A DNA stretch of 64,000 nt, taken from contig NZ_CP124543.1 of the NCBI RefSeq assembly GCF_029953635.1, positions 2,893,455 through 2,957,454 of the forward strand, written 5' to 3'. Of the stretch, positions 11,263 to 19,876 are shown piece after piece. Source of the DNA: Halotia branconii CENA392 (lineage in GTDB: Bacteria > Cyanobacteriota > Cyanobacteriia > Cyanobacteriales > Nostocaceae). The notes beneath the pieces are model-generated. The model worked only from the letters and a program-made list of their open reading frames with translations. It ran no database searches and had not been told where the DNA came from. Position 1 is the first letter of the stretch. Each line of letters starts with the position of its first letter. Both the position numbers and the translations under genes were made by a program.

Positions 11263-12153
11263 TTATTTTTTGTAAAAATTTGCTTGGGGAATAAAAGAAA
11301 AGCGTGTCAGCACATCATCGATAAATGTAAACCTAGTAGAAGCATCTGTATTGAGCGTAGCGTACACGAAATCAACAACTTTCTGCTCCTTAAACACTGA
11401 AGGCTGTACAAAAGTAGGCTGACCATAAATTGATATTACCTGTTGTGGATTCATCCCAATGCGAATGCGTTGATAAGCAGGGCCAGTTTTTGGTGTGGCT
11501 GGTTCTGCTGGCAATATAACTGCCATAATTTTGACAGGAGTTTCCAACCCAACATTCATACCTTCTACGCGACTATCCGTGAGAACTATGTTTACTGGTA
11601 GCTGACCTTCTTTGACAAAGGCAAGTCGCTCAAGCTTATAAATAGAGATGTCATTGCGCTGTTCAGAGAAAGGCTGTCCCATCAATTTCAACACTTCTTG
11701 ACGGCTCATCCCAATTTTAATTACCTGAGCAAAAGGAGGAATATTATTGGTAGTTATGGTTTTGAGTTCACTAGTAACACCCGACAGATAACCATCAATC
11801 ATCGATATTTTGGTGATGATTGGTTCTTGGCGATAATTTAGGATTTCAATTTTCAAATCTGAGTTAGGGAACACCTTAATATCAGTTGGTTTTCCCATCA
11901 CCTTTTCAACCTCAGCTTGAGTCATCCCTTCATGTAACAAGCTAGATTTAAGCGGTTGACGTTTAATTTTAATATCGTTGCGGATTTTCGGCAAAAAAGA
12001 TGGTTTATTATTGCTTTGGGATTCAGTCTGAACTTGATTTTGGTTAGAAGTAGGAGCTTGAGCCATTAAAGGTGTAGCTGTGGCTGTGAAACTGAATGCT
12101 ACAAAGCACAAATGAACCCACAGTTTTATAGGGATGATCTTTTGTAATTGCAT
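11263..12153 (-). CDS. Exported protein with three BamE/SmpA-like repeats
   Basis: The 296-residue protein has an N-terminal signal peptide (hydrophobic LWVHLCFVAFSFTATATPLMAQA), then a basic linker and three similar units at about 76, 145 and 231: GMTQAEVEKVMGKPTDI, IGMSRQEVLKLMGQPF and IGMNPQQVISIYGQPT. This 'G(M)xxxxVxxxxGxP' core is the fold signature of the SmpA/OmlA/BamE family, outer-membrane assembly lipoproteins. There is no lipobox cysteine, so it is probably periplasmic. Three units in tandem are more than the single unit of BamE. Neighbours are envelope genes, which fits, but the function is inferred. Confidence 0.6.
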   Translation of the reverse strand: MQLQKIIPIKLWVHLCFVAFSFTATATPLMAQAPTSNQNQVQTESQSNNKPSFLPKIRNDIKIKRQPLKSSLLHEGMTQAEVEKVMGKPTDIKVFPNSDLKIEILNYRQEPIITKISMIDGYLSGVTSELKTITTNNIPPFAQVIKIGMSRQEVLKLMGQPFSEQRNDISIYKLERLAFVKEGQLPVNIVLTDSRVEGMNVGLETPVKIMAVILPAEPATPKTGPAYQRIRIGMNPQQVISIYGQPTFVQPSVFKEQKVVDFVYATLNTDASTRFTFIDDVLTRFSFIPQANFYKK

Positions 12154-12219
12154 AATAATAAATGATTGAACCAGAAAAAAGTGTAATTACTCTCAACGGA
12201 TCAGTAAAACTGTTGCATA

Positions 12220-12350
12220 TAAGTAGGTCGGCGTAAATAATTATTGTTGGATTCAAGCAGGGGGCAGGGGGCAGGGAGCAGGGGGAGAAGGAGTTTGAGC
12301 GCTATTTACTTTTCTTTACACAGTTTGGTTTTATTGCACCGACTTACTTA
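12220..12350. mobile_element. 131-bp MITE-like element, family 1, copy 2 (inverted)
   Basis: This copy has the same length and termini (TAAGTAGGTCGGCG ... CACCGACTTACTTA) as 8074-8204, in opposite orientation and with about two mismatches. It lies upstream of the triple-BamE gene, within the 545-bp spacer 12154-12698. The high identity suggests recent movement or gene conversion. Confidence 0.8.
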
Positions 12351-12471
12351 CAATTAAAAAGGGAACAGGGAAATCCCCTACTTTTACAGCGTTTTTCAGA
12401 TGAATAGACCACAGTGAGTAAACCAACCCCAAGCATCGTCGGATGAAATTCAATACTTTTGGGTTAAAGAT

Positions 12472-12577
12472 TATAGCGGTTTTCTTATGAATGAAATACA
12501 CCACTTTAGCCCCTAGCCTCTAGTTCCTAGCCTCTTTTATTTCTGGAGTGTATTCCATGCAACCGAGAAGCGTTATA
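12472..12577. mobile_element. 106-bp MITE-like element, family 2, copy A
   Basis: The left end TATAGCGGTTTTCTTATGAA and the complement of the right end (TATAACGCTTCTCGGTTGCA) form imperfect terminal inverted repeats of about 30 bp, with GAATACACC and GGAATACACTCC in the inner part of each. A longer relative lies at 16153-16305 with the same termini and a different centre. The centre here (cccctagcctctagttcctagcctc) is noncoding. Confidence 0.7.
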
Positions 12578-12698
12578 AGTATGGGGATTTGTACAAGGAC
12601 GCATTGAAACTTCTGTGCGGAGGGGCATCTCGTGCAAGGTTTTCTTGCTGTTCCCTGTTCCCTGTTCCCTATTCCCTGCCCGAAGGGCTTAGAAGAAT

Positions 12699-13925
12699 TT
12701 ATTTACTTGAAGGAGCAGAATCCACTTGATTTAACGGAGCGATAGGAGCAGAGTTATTTACATTACCCGTGTTAGGTGCTGGATCTGGGTCAGAGAAAGT
12801 AGCTGGAGCATTTCTTTCGGTTCCAGTTGGGTTAACAGGTGTACCCGGAACTGGGCCAAGTTGTGTGGTACTAGCTGCTGGGATATTGATTAATGGATCT
12901 GGTGGATTTTTGACAACCGGGGCAGTCGTAAATTGTCCGTTTGGTCTGATAGGTACTAAAATAATCCTTTGCCTGCCTGGTTGACTTGGGTCTGAACTCA
13001 GTTGTGGCCCTACATTAATGGTAGTTCTCTTTTGTACAAGGGTAGTAGTTGGCGTACCGTTAGAGTTAAACGACGGTGGACGGCTGTATACAGCAGGAGC
13101 CGTATTACCACCAAGTGGAGAGCCATCTTCTCTATAACCCCTGACTACTGCACTGCCAACTGTATACCCCAAAGCTTCGCCAGCTACTGAATCAGAGTAG
13201 TAGTGTACACCCCCTTGCCTCCGTGCTAGAGACGATTCTCTGCCTAAAGCAACGAAGTTCTCCACTGGTTCTTCAGGAAAACAAGCAGGGCCAACAGCCA
13301 TAAATACACCAGCAGAGGTGGAATGACCAGAAGGGTAAGCAGGATGGTAAGGCGTAGGTAGTCTGGGATTGTCAGCTTGAAAAGCGTAATTAGTTACCTG
13401 ATCAGGACGAGGACGCAGATACATAAACTTGTTGTACCATGCAGCTAGAAGACCAGAATAGATACCTTCGTTAAGCATGGCGCTACAGCGCGCCGCTAAA
13501 GGTGGACTATATTGATAAAGTTGAACTAAATGGTCAAAATAGTAATTATAGTTTGAGGCAGGTGGGTCAAAGTTCCAGCGAGTGATGATTTTGATAACTT
13601 CGGGATTGTTACGGGTAGCCGCCAATTGGTTCAATTCTCTCAATTCATCTGCTGTTTGGGCAGATGTATTTGAGGGTGGTGGGGGAATAATAAATGTGTC
13701 AAATCTTCTCACCGGATTCTGGGGTATTTTCCAGTTGGGAGCAGTAGGAGCAACAATTTGTGAATCGTCTAAGACTGGTGGAAACTGCGGATTTGAGAAA
13801 GTATCTCTGGGATTGAAGCGTACACTATCAGGTTGATTTGGAACCTGAGCATTAGCAATTGGAATAGTAGCTAAGGCAAGCAGACATGTAGCAGCAGCAC
13901 TGTTGATAAAAAACGAAGTCTTCAT
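12699..13925 (-). CDS. Vanadium-dependent haloperoxidase / PAP2-type acid phosphatase
   Basis: The 408-residue protein has a signal peptide (NSAAATCLLALATIPIANAQ). The helical PAP2 core contains MYLRPRPDQ, HPAYPSGHSTSAGVFMAVG (the P-S-G-H motif with its catalytic-site His) and ARRQGGVHYYSDSVAGEALG (Arg and His of the third motif). These are the vanadate/phosphate-binding residues of the vanadium haloperoxidase-PAP2 superfamily. The GVHYxSD pattern is closer to bacterial vanadium haloperoxidases than to lipid phosphatases. The C-terminal 130 residues are a Pro/Thr/Asn-rich, low-complexity tail. It is probably secreted. Whether it oxidises halides or removes phosphate cannot be decided from sequence. 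Confidence 0.75.
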   Translation of the reverse strand: MKTSFFINSAAATCLLALATIPIANAQVPNQPDSVRFNPRDTFSNPQFPPVLDDSQIVAPTAPNWKIPQNPVRRFDTFIIPPPPSNTSAQTADELRELNQLAATRNNPEVIKIITRWNFDPPASNYNYYFDHLVQLYQYSPPLAARCSAMLNEGIYSGLLAAWYNKFMYLRPRPDQVTNYAFQADNPRLPTPYHPAYPSGHSTSAGVFMAVGPACFPEEPVENFVALGRESSLARRQGGVHYYSDSVAGEALGYTVGSAVVRGYREDGSPLGGNTAPAVYSRPPSFNSNGTPTTTLVQKRTTINVGPQLSSDPSQPGRQRIILVPIRPNGQFTTAPVVKNPPDPLINIPAASTTQLGPVPGTPVNPTGTERNAPATFSDPDPAPNTGNVNNSAPIAPLNQVDSAPSSK

Positions 13926-14094
13926 TATTTATTGCCAGCTTGTGGAAAATACTACGTATATCTTGCGGAACCTTAATGATAATATCAATCTATTAACAGC
14001 TTGTATATAAGTTTGTCCATACTCTATCATTGGTTTATTCAGCTGATATCAGTTTAGTTACTAGCAGAACTCAATGGTGCAGAAATAACACTGA

Positions 14095-14154
14095 CTGGTA
14101 GCAGCTACACAAATATTTGCAGATGTGTTGCCTCGGATGGCTGATTTCTTTTGA
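14095..14154 (+). pseudogene. 3' remnant of an unknown gene, copy 2
   Basis: These 60 bp match 11183-11242 at about 52 positions and encode LVAATQIFADVLPRMADFF followed by TGA. Directly upstream, gcagaaataacactgactgg carries a 4-base insertion relative to copy 1 that breaks the frame, so this copy is decayed. It lies between the haloperoxidase and polysaccharide export genes. Confidence 0.45.
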
Positions 14155-14177
14155 GGACGAGTTTCAATTTATAGACT

Positions 14178-14212
14178 AAGATCCCCGACTTGTTTGAGAA
14201 GTCGGGGATCTT
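14178..14212 (-). terminator. Stem-loop terminator-like hairpin after the polysaccharide export gene
   Basis: AAGATCCCCGACTT and AAGTCGGGGATCTT form a perfect 14-bp stem around a 7-base loop, 42 bp downstream of the export gene's stop. A T-run is weak on both strands (TTATTGTT on plus), so it may act as a bidirectional hairpin or be a copy of the dispersed 'agtcggggatct' hairpin repeat. Confidence 0.6.
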
Positions 14213-14254
14213 ATTGTTCAATGATTTAACCACCTAATATTATTAGCTTATTCT

Positions 14255-15727
14255 TTAAAAGAAACCAAATAAAGCTCTGAAGATTCCCAATAAACCACCT
14301 AGAGGATTAACTATAGCACCTACACTATCACCAGTTTTAGCTAAACCTGAACGGCTGACCACTAAAACATCATTGTTGCGAAGTATGGGATTTGTTTGTT
14401 CGTTAATACCTTGAGAGAAATCCACTTTTACTTCACGTTTGGTAACAGAACCATCTGGGTTGAGCCGAATCAAATCGACTGTAGACCTACTAGCTCTAGC
14501 ATCATTGAATCCGCCAGCCGCCAGCAATGCCTGATTCAAAGAGCTGTTAGGCTTGATTTCTAAAGCTCCTGGGTTTTTGACCTCACCAACTACACCAACT
14601 TGAATAGCATTAGGAGACAAAGTAGTGGTAGCTAATTGAGTAGCTTCTGCTGCATTTACCTCGGTTGCAGTCGGAATAACAATAGTATCCCCATCTTGGA
14701 CAATTATGTCTTGATTGACATCACCACTTTGTAACAACTGCCAAAGATTAATATCTACCGTTTGTTCTGTGCCAGTTCTTGTAGGTCTGCGGAGCTTGAG
14801 ATTACGAACATCGGCTTGTGATGTAATGCCTCCAGCTAGTTGAATTGCCCGCGTTACAGTTGGCAGACCACCTCCTGTGGCTGTAGCTGTACCTGACTGC
14901 CCTTCTGCACCACCACCCGACCCGACAAGATATGAACCAGGACGATTAACTTCACCGATGATTGCTACTGTACGGGGTGTGGTTTGACTGGCTGCAAAGT
15001 TAGCTGCAAATAAATTGCGTGCTTCTGCTACGTCGAAGTTAGTGGCAGTTGGTACAATAATCGTGTCTCCATCTCTTAAGGTAATATCTTGTGTTGTATC
15101 ACCTGTTTGGATAATATTTTTTAAATTGATAGTAACAACTTGCTCAGAAGAGCGGCCTGTTTTACGCTTTAATTTAACTTCAGATACATCTGCTGCTAAG
15201 GTAACTCCCTGAGCTGTTGTCAGTGCAGCTAGTACAGTTGGATATTGTACGCCTGGATTATTCCCTGCGCCTCCACTTAAACTGAGAGTGTAAGCTCCAG
15301 GACGTGTCACCTCTCCAGCAACCAAAATATTGATAGGACGAGGCGATAAAAGGTTGACAGAAATTAAAGGACGCTTGAGAAAGCGTGAGTATCTTCTAGC
15401 AATTTCGTCGGCAGCTTGTTCTGTTGTTAATCCTAAAACAGGTACGCTGCCAATTAAAGGTAAATTTATTGCTCCACCTGGAGGAACTTGATACTCACCT
15501 GTATATTCTGGTACTTCAAATACGTTCACACGAATAAGATCACCGCCTCCTAATAAGTAACTTGTATCTATTGAGGTTTGATAATTTGGTGATACTGGTT
15601 GTGGAGTAGGAAATACTGGTTGTCCCTGAGCTAGGCTCGCAGATGGAGTCGCGACATTAAAAGCTGTTAATAAAGCCATACCCACAACTGGTTGGGTAAG
15701 AAATTTTAGTAAATTTTTGTTAAGCAT
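14255..15727 (-). CDS. Wza-like polysaccharide export protein with SLBB domains
   Basis: The 490-residue protein has a signal peptide (FNVATPSASLAQG) followed by the polysaccharide export domain (YLLGGGDLIRVNVFEVPEYTGEYQVPPGGAINLPLIGSVPV, ending RPLISVNLL). SLBB-type beta-grasp repeats follow: PINILVAGEVTRPGAYTLS, TVAIIGEVNRPGSYLVG and VGVVGEVKNPGALEI. Each is linked to an 'LRDGDTIIVPTAT' type segment. It is expected to form the outer-membrane/periplasmic channel for exopolysaccharide. No lipobox Cys is seen. It stands alone here without Wzc/Wzx partners, which is common in cyanobacteria. Confidence 0.88.
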   Translation of the reverse strand: MLNKNLLKFLTQPVVGMALLTAFNVATPSASLAQGQPVFPTPQPVSPNYQTSIDTSYLLGGGDLIRVNVFEVPEYTGEYQVPPGGAINLPLIGSVPVLGLTTEQAADEIARRYSRFLKRPLISVNLLSPRPINILVAGEVTRPGAYTLSLSGGAGNNPGVQYPTVLAALTTAQGVTLAADVSEVKLKRKTGRSSEQVVTINLKNIIQTGDTTQDITLRDGDTIIVPTATNFDVAEARNLFAANFAASQTTPRTVAIIGEVNRPGSYLVGSGGGAEGQSGTATATGGGLPTVTRAIQLAGGITSQADVRNLKLRRPTRTGTEQTVDINLWQLLQSGDVNQDIIVQDGDTIVIPTATEVNAAEATQLATTTLSPNAIQVGVVGEVKNPGALEIKPNSSLNQALLAAGGFNDARASRSTVDLIRLNPDGSVTKREVKVDFSQGINEQTNPILRNNDVLVVSRSGLAKTGDSVGAIVNPLGGLLGIFRALFGFF

Positions 15728-16508
15728 ATTTACCTGAGACTCTGAGACTACGATTGGTAAAGTACTGTCTAAACATTTTTATTTTGACTATACTTAAGTA
15801 TGCAAGTTCCCCAACATTCTTATTTTCCTAGAAAACTTTGATTTTCCGGAGGCATATTGTTGATTAAGTTTGAATTTTTAGTAAAGTTAACTTAAAGTTT
15901 ATCTAACCTGATATAGCATTTGTTTTTGTTTAATGTGTCACATTAGTTACCTTTAATATTGTTTATAATTACACAAACAAATAGTAACTAGAAAGACTAT
16001 GTTCTATATGTAAATATCCACAAAATATCACACAAATAAATGAAATCAACATTTGAAATGATGATTTATCACCTCATATTTTGAAAAAGTATACATTCAT
16101 TTGTATTACATCAAAATATTTAATACAAAAGTTAATCTGAATTACTTCATGACATAGCGGTTTTATTATGAATGAAATAAACCACCCATTCAAAATTGAT
16201 AAAAAGCTTATGCCGTACTCATTTTTAATTTTTAATTCCGCTTTGCGGTACTAGCCCCTTTTTTCCCTTACAGGAGTGTATTACAAACAACCGAAAAGCA
16301 CTATAAGATCGACTTAAATATTTTATATTTTAGTTTTTCTGAATATTTAGTATTTATAAATACGTCGTATTAAATGTTTCACAAAAATAAAAAGTGAGAT
16401 CGGGAATTAACTTTATTTAAACTCCAATTTTCTATTTTCTATGGCTGGACAGGCGTTTTAGATGGTTTTTGGTGAATTTGACGGATAAAACTATTGAGGA
16501 GCAAGATT
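15728..16508. other. 781-bp AT-rich spacer upstream of the polysaccharide export gene
   Basis: No ORF of convincing quality is present. The first 400 bp are very AT-rich and should carry the promoter of the export gene (minus strand). The remainder holds the family 2 MITE-like element at 16153-16305 and the downstream flank of the ABC ATPase gene. Confidence 0.6.
16153..16305. mobile_element. 153-bp MITE-like element, family 2, copy B
   Basis: The left end CATAGCGGTTTTATTATGAA and the complement of the right end (TATAGTGCTTTTCGGTTGTT) match the termini of copy A at 12472-12577. The inner parts contain GAATGAAATAAACC and GGAGTGTATTAC. The centre is 47 bp longer and different in sequence. There is no coding capacity. 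Confidence 0.65.
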
Positions 16509-17492
16509 TTAGCTAAGTGAGTTATTTTGCTGGTGTATTTTTTGGATAAAAAATTCTTCTAAAGAGTAATGAGACAAATTCATAGAAATTATTTGTCCTC
16601 CCATCAAGCGGAGACTGGCAAGAAAATCATAGCAGTCTTGTTGTAGTATACCTTGCCAAGTACCATCAGGTGCAAACGTTAGACTAGGTATCCATTTTTG
16701 CAGAATTTCCCAGTCACCACCTTGACCTTTGACTTGATATGTATCCCCTTTACCTAATAATTCATCAAGAGAACCGATGCAAATTAATACGCCTTGAGAG
16801 AGGATGGCAACGCGATCGCAAATTTGCTCTACCTCACTCAGAACATGGCTGTTGAAGAAAATCGTCTTACCTGCGGCTTTTAGAGATAGAATAATTTCGC
16901 GCATTTGGTAACGCCCTAAAGGATCGAGACCAGACATTGGTTCATCTAGAAAGATCAATTCTGGATCATTAATTAGTGCCTGTGCCATAGCAACACGCTG
17001 TAGCATACCTTTAGAATAGCGCCGCATCTGTTTTTTACGAGCATCAGCGACAGATAAACCCACTAATTCTAGTAGTTGAGGAATGCGTTGGCGTTGTAAG
17101 CTTTGAGGAATTTGAAATAGACCTGCGGCTAGCTGCAAAAATTCCCAGCCAGTGAGATACTCATACAAGTAAGGATTTTCGCTGAGATAGCCAATGTATT
17201 GTTTGATGTGGCGATCGCCTAGCGGTTTACCAAACAGCAATCCTCGTCCACCTGTAGGGCGAATAATCCCCAATAACAATTTTAAAAGGGTTGTTTTACC
17301 AGCACCATTAGGCCCTAGTAAACCAAAAGTTTCTCCCTTATAAACTGTCAAAGAACAGCTTTTAAGGGATACCACTTTTTGATTCAACCAAAAGCCTGTG
17401 CGATAGACCTTTCGCAATTCAGAAGTCAGGACTACTGGCGGCGTGTCTATAGTCTGCGGGTGAGAATTAAGGTTGTCTACAACAGACTTCAT
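16509..17492 (-). CDS. ABC transporter ATP-binding protein
   Basis: The 327-residue ATPase of the CcmA/NatA type has Walker A (GLLGPNGAGKTTLLKLLLG), the signature YSKGMLQRVAMAQAL, Walker B (PELIFLDEPMSGLDPLG) and the switch His (FFNSHVLSEVEQICDRVAIL). The C-terminal 90 residues form the regulatory extension found in exporters of this group. No permease gene adjoins it, so the substrate is unknown. The ATG at 17492 precedes a 20-residue tail before the ABC fold (VVLTSELRKVYRTGFWLNQ). Confidence 0.88.
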   Translation of the reverse strand: MKSVVDNLNSHPQTIDTPPVVLTSELRKVYRTGFWLNQKVVSLKSCSLTVYKGETFGLLGPNGAGKTTLLKLLLGIIRPTGGRGLLFGKPLGDRHIKQYIGYLSENPYLYEYLTGWEFLQLAAGLFQIPQSLQRQRIPQLLELVGLSVADARKKQMRRYSKGMLQRVAMAQALINDPELIFLDEPMSGLDPLGRYQMREIILSLKAAGKTIFFNSHVLSEVEQICDRVAILSQGVLICIGSLDELLGKGDTYQVKGQGGDWEILQKWIPSLTFAPDGTWQGILQQDCYDFLASLRLMGGQIISMNLSHYSLEEFFIQKIHQQNNSLS

Positions 17493-17639
17493 CTGGGTTC
17501 AGTTACCAAAATTAATATTTAACTGCTGGACACCTAATGGTTTGACAAATGCGATCGCCACTAGGTTTGTCAATTATGGCAAACATAGTTGCTAATTGGC
17601 ACTCTTAATATCACCTTTACCACGTAATTTTGACTATAT

Positions 17640-18260
17640 TTACAAAACGCCCTTAGAACTAGGAATCATACCAGCACGGCGGGGATCAATTTCCACCGCC
17701 ATTCGCGTTGCTCTGGCAAAAGCTTTAAATGTTGCTTCAATAATATGGTGGGAGTTAATGCCATCAAGTTGCCGAATGTGTAAAGTCATTTGACTATGGT
17801 TTACCAGCGCGACAAAAAATTCCCGCACTAATTGGGTGTCATAAGTTCCTACTCGTTGGGTAGGAATTTCTAAACCATAGCTGAGATGAGGGCGACCAGA
17901 AAAGTCTAGTACTACTTGAACTAAAGCTTCATCCAACGGTGCAAGAAAATTTCCAAAACGGACAATACCTTTTCTATGGCCTAATGCTTGAGTGAAAGCT
18001 TGCCCTAAGGTGATGCCTACATCTTCATTGGTATGATGGTCATCAATTTCCCAGTCTCCTGTAGCTCTGACATCCAAGTCAATGAGACCGTGGGAAGCAA
18101 TTTGATGCAACATGTGATCTAAAAATGGAATACCTGTAGCTGCTGTACAAGTTCCTGTACCATCTAGGTTAACAGTAACTTGGACATCAGTTTCACCAGT
18201 AGTGCGGTGAACAGAGGCAATCCGAGAAGTTTGAGTAATTTGGCGTTCAGTTGTTTGCAT
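17640..18260 (-). CDS. hisB: Imidazoleglycerol-phosphate dehydratase
   Basis: The 206-residue protein catalyses the dehydration of imidazole glycerol phosphate in histidine synthesis. Metal-binding motifs are visible as [33 protein letters not shown] and [19 protein letters not shown]. The frame stays open upstream of the ATG at 18260, but that extension is translated from purine-rich repeat DNA (Pro/Ser/His-rich nonsense). The ATG at 18260 gives the family's normal length and N-terminus ([19 protein letters not shown]). fabI lies upstream on the same strand, 329 bp away. Confidence 0.96.
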   Translation of the reverse strand: MQTTERQITQTSRIASVHRTTGETDVQVTVNLDGTGTCTAATGIPFLDHMLHQIASHGLIDLDVRATGDWEIDDHHTNEDVGITLGQAFTQALGHRKGIVRFGNFLAPLDEALVQVVLDFSGRPHLSYGLEIPTQRVGTYDTQLVREFFVALVNHSQMTLHIRQLDGINSHHIIEATFKAFARATRMAVEIDPRRAGMIPSSKGVL

Positions 18261-18589
18261 AATTAATGAGGCATGGGGCATGGGGCATAAGAAAGAGGCA
18301 GAAGGGCAGGGTGCGGGGTGCAGAGGGGAATGAAGAAGAGGAATTGGGGCAGGGTGCGGGGTGCAGAGGAGATGAAGAGGAATTACCTCTTTCTCCCGAA
18401 GTTGCTCCACTTGGGGAGGCAGCCCTGTCTTGTTGTTCCAACAAAGAGGAGCCAGCGCGGTCATGGGGGTTTCCCCCAGGAGCGACTGGCGTTGGACTGC
18501 CGAACCCGGAGGGGGAGACCCCAAGACCGCACTTCTCTCCCTGTCTCCCTGCTCCCTGCTCCCTTGCCTCTTCCTCTGCCCAAATCGTA
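18261..18589. repeat. Low-complexity GC/purine-rich repeat spacer between fabI and hisB
   Basis: The spacer contains two near-identical 'ggggcagggtgcggggtgcagagg' blocks, a 'catggggcatggggca' tract and a further repeat with ggtttcccccaggagcgact. The ORFs that can be drawn through it on both strands have repeat-like composition and I reject them as genes. Confidence 0.75.
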
Positions 18590-19366
18590 TTACATTCCCA
18601 TGATTTCATATCCTGCATCTACATACAGGACTTGTCCTGTAATGCCACTGGCTAAGTCACTAGCTAAGAAAGCAGCAGTATTGCCTACTTCTTGCTGAGT
18701 TACGGTGCGTCGTAGGGGTGATACTTCTTCTACATGATGAATCATATCCAAAATGCCGCCTACCGCTGAAGATGCCAAAGTCCGAATTGGGCCGGCAGAA
18801 ATGGCATTCACCCGAATATTCTGTGACCCCAACTCAGCAGCTAAATAACGTACACTTGCTTCTAAACCTGCTTTAGCGACTCCCATAACATTGTAGTTAG
18901 GAACTGCTCTTACACCGCCCAAATAGGTTAGGGTGATGATGCTACCTCCCTGGGTCATCAACGGTTTAGCTGCACCACTTAACTGTACTAATGAGTAGGT
19001 GCTAATTTCTAAAGCGGTGTTGAAGCCAGAACGAGAGGTTTGGCTAAAACCTCCACTCAAATCATCTTTGCTAGCAAAGGCAAGACAGTGAATGAGAATA
19101 TCTAGCTTGCCCCACTTATCTTGGATAGTTTCAAAGGTAGACTGAATTTGTTGATCATTTTGAACATTACAGGGAAGAAATAAGCTGGGGTTAAGAGGTT
19201 CAACTAATTCTGCAACTTTTTTCTCCATTTTGCCCTTGTCATCTGGCAGGTAGGTAATACCTAGATTTGCTCCTGCTTTGTGCAGTTGCTGAGCAATCCC
19301 CCAGGCGATTGACCGGTTATTGGCAATACCCGTAACCAAGGCGTTCTTTCCAGTTAGATTAAGCAT
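18590..19366 (-). CDS. fabI: Enoyl-[acyl-carrier-protein] reductase (NADH)
   Basis: The 258-residue short-chain dehydrogenase fold protein is FabI, the last step of each fatty-acid elongation cycle. It begins [20 protein letters not shown] (glycine-rich NAD site) and contains the catalytic tyrosine/lysine pair in [39 protein letters not shown] and the C-terminal [18 protein letters not shown] complete the family pattern. I chose the ATG at 19366 over an upstream codon because it gives the standard FabI N-terminus. The order hisB-fabI beside divergent ntcA is a conserved Nostocales arrangement as far as I recall it. Confidence 0.96.
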   Translation of the reverse strand: MLNLTGKNALVTGIANNRSIAWGIAQQLHKAGANLGITYLPDDKGKMEKKVAELVEPLNPSLFLPCNVQNDQQIQSTFETIQDKWGKLDILIHCLAFASKDDLSGGFSQTSRSGFNTALEISTYSLVQLSGAAKPLMTQGGSIITLTYLGGVRAVPNYNVMGVAKAGLEASVRYLAAELGSQNIRVNAISAGPIRTLASSAVGGILDMIHHVEEVSPLRRTVTQQEVGNTAAFLASDLASGITGQVLYVDAGYEIMGM

Positions 19367-19876
19367 AAAAATTGTCAATGCAAGCAATCACTAGGAGCAT
19401 ACTAGAATCTGATACCGACTTGCCATCAAAGATCACAATTGAGGCATCAAAAAAATCGAGAGGAACAAAGAGGAGGAGTAGAGAAAAAAAGTTGCTTCTT
19501 TATCTGTTTTTACTTTCTCATTTCCTAAATGCTATTTCTCAATTCAACTTGATATGAGCCAAGTTTATTTATGTTTTGCATATAATTTGCAAAAATAATT
19601 ATTAGTAAGTGTGTTTTCTGCAAAAAAAATTCTAGATATTCCTTAAGATATCGTGAATTTTTCCACAAAAAACCTGATGACTACAACTGTGGAAGTACTT
19701 ATAACAACTACTAGCTAAAAATATGAAAAATTATGTATCATTATGAACAAATAACTATCAAGTTTTGGGTTTGAGTATAGGAACGAACAGAAAGGTTGAC
19801 GGTGCTTTATTAATTTTTCAGGTGTATTCTTAGGTAATCAGTTTTTGTTTTTCCGGCATTGGGTAGGGGAAGGGAG
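19367..19876. promoter_or_regulatory. Divergent fabI/ntcA intergenic regulatory region
   Basis: These 510 bp separate the divergent fabI and ntcA genes and must hold both promoters. It is AT-rich. TTTTGCA (19574-19580) and TTGCAAAA (19587-19594) form an inverted repeat around TATAAT. I looked for a GTA-N8-TAC NtcA box, as ntcA is autoregulated in Anabaena, and found only a degenerate GTA-N8-AAC (gtatcattatgaac, near 19736). No definite operator is claimed. Confidence 0.45.

Noticed and set aside
18247..18698. Several overlapping ORFs on both strands in the hisB-fabI spacer and the N-terminal extension of hisB
   Set aside because: They are translated from low-complexity purine-rich repeats, giving Pro/Ser/Gly/Glu-rich nonsense.
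19560..19876. Canonical NtcA box upstream of ntcA
   Set aside because: Only a degenerate GTA-N8-AAC was found and its spacing to a -10 box is poor.
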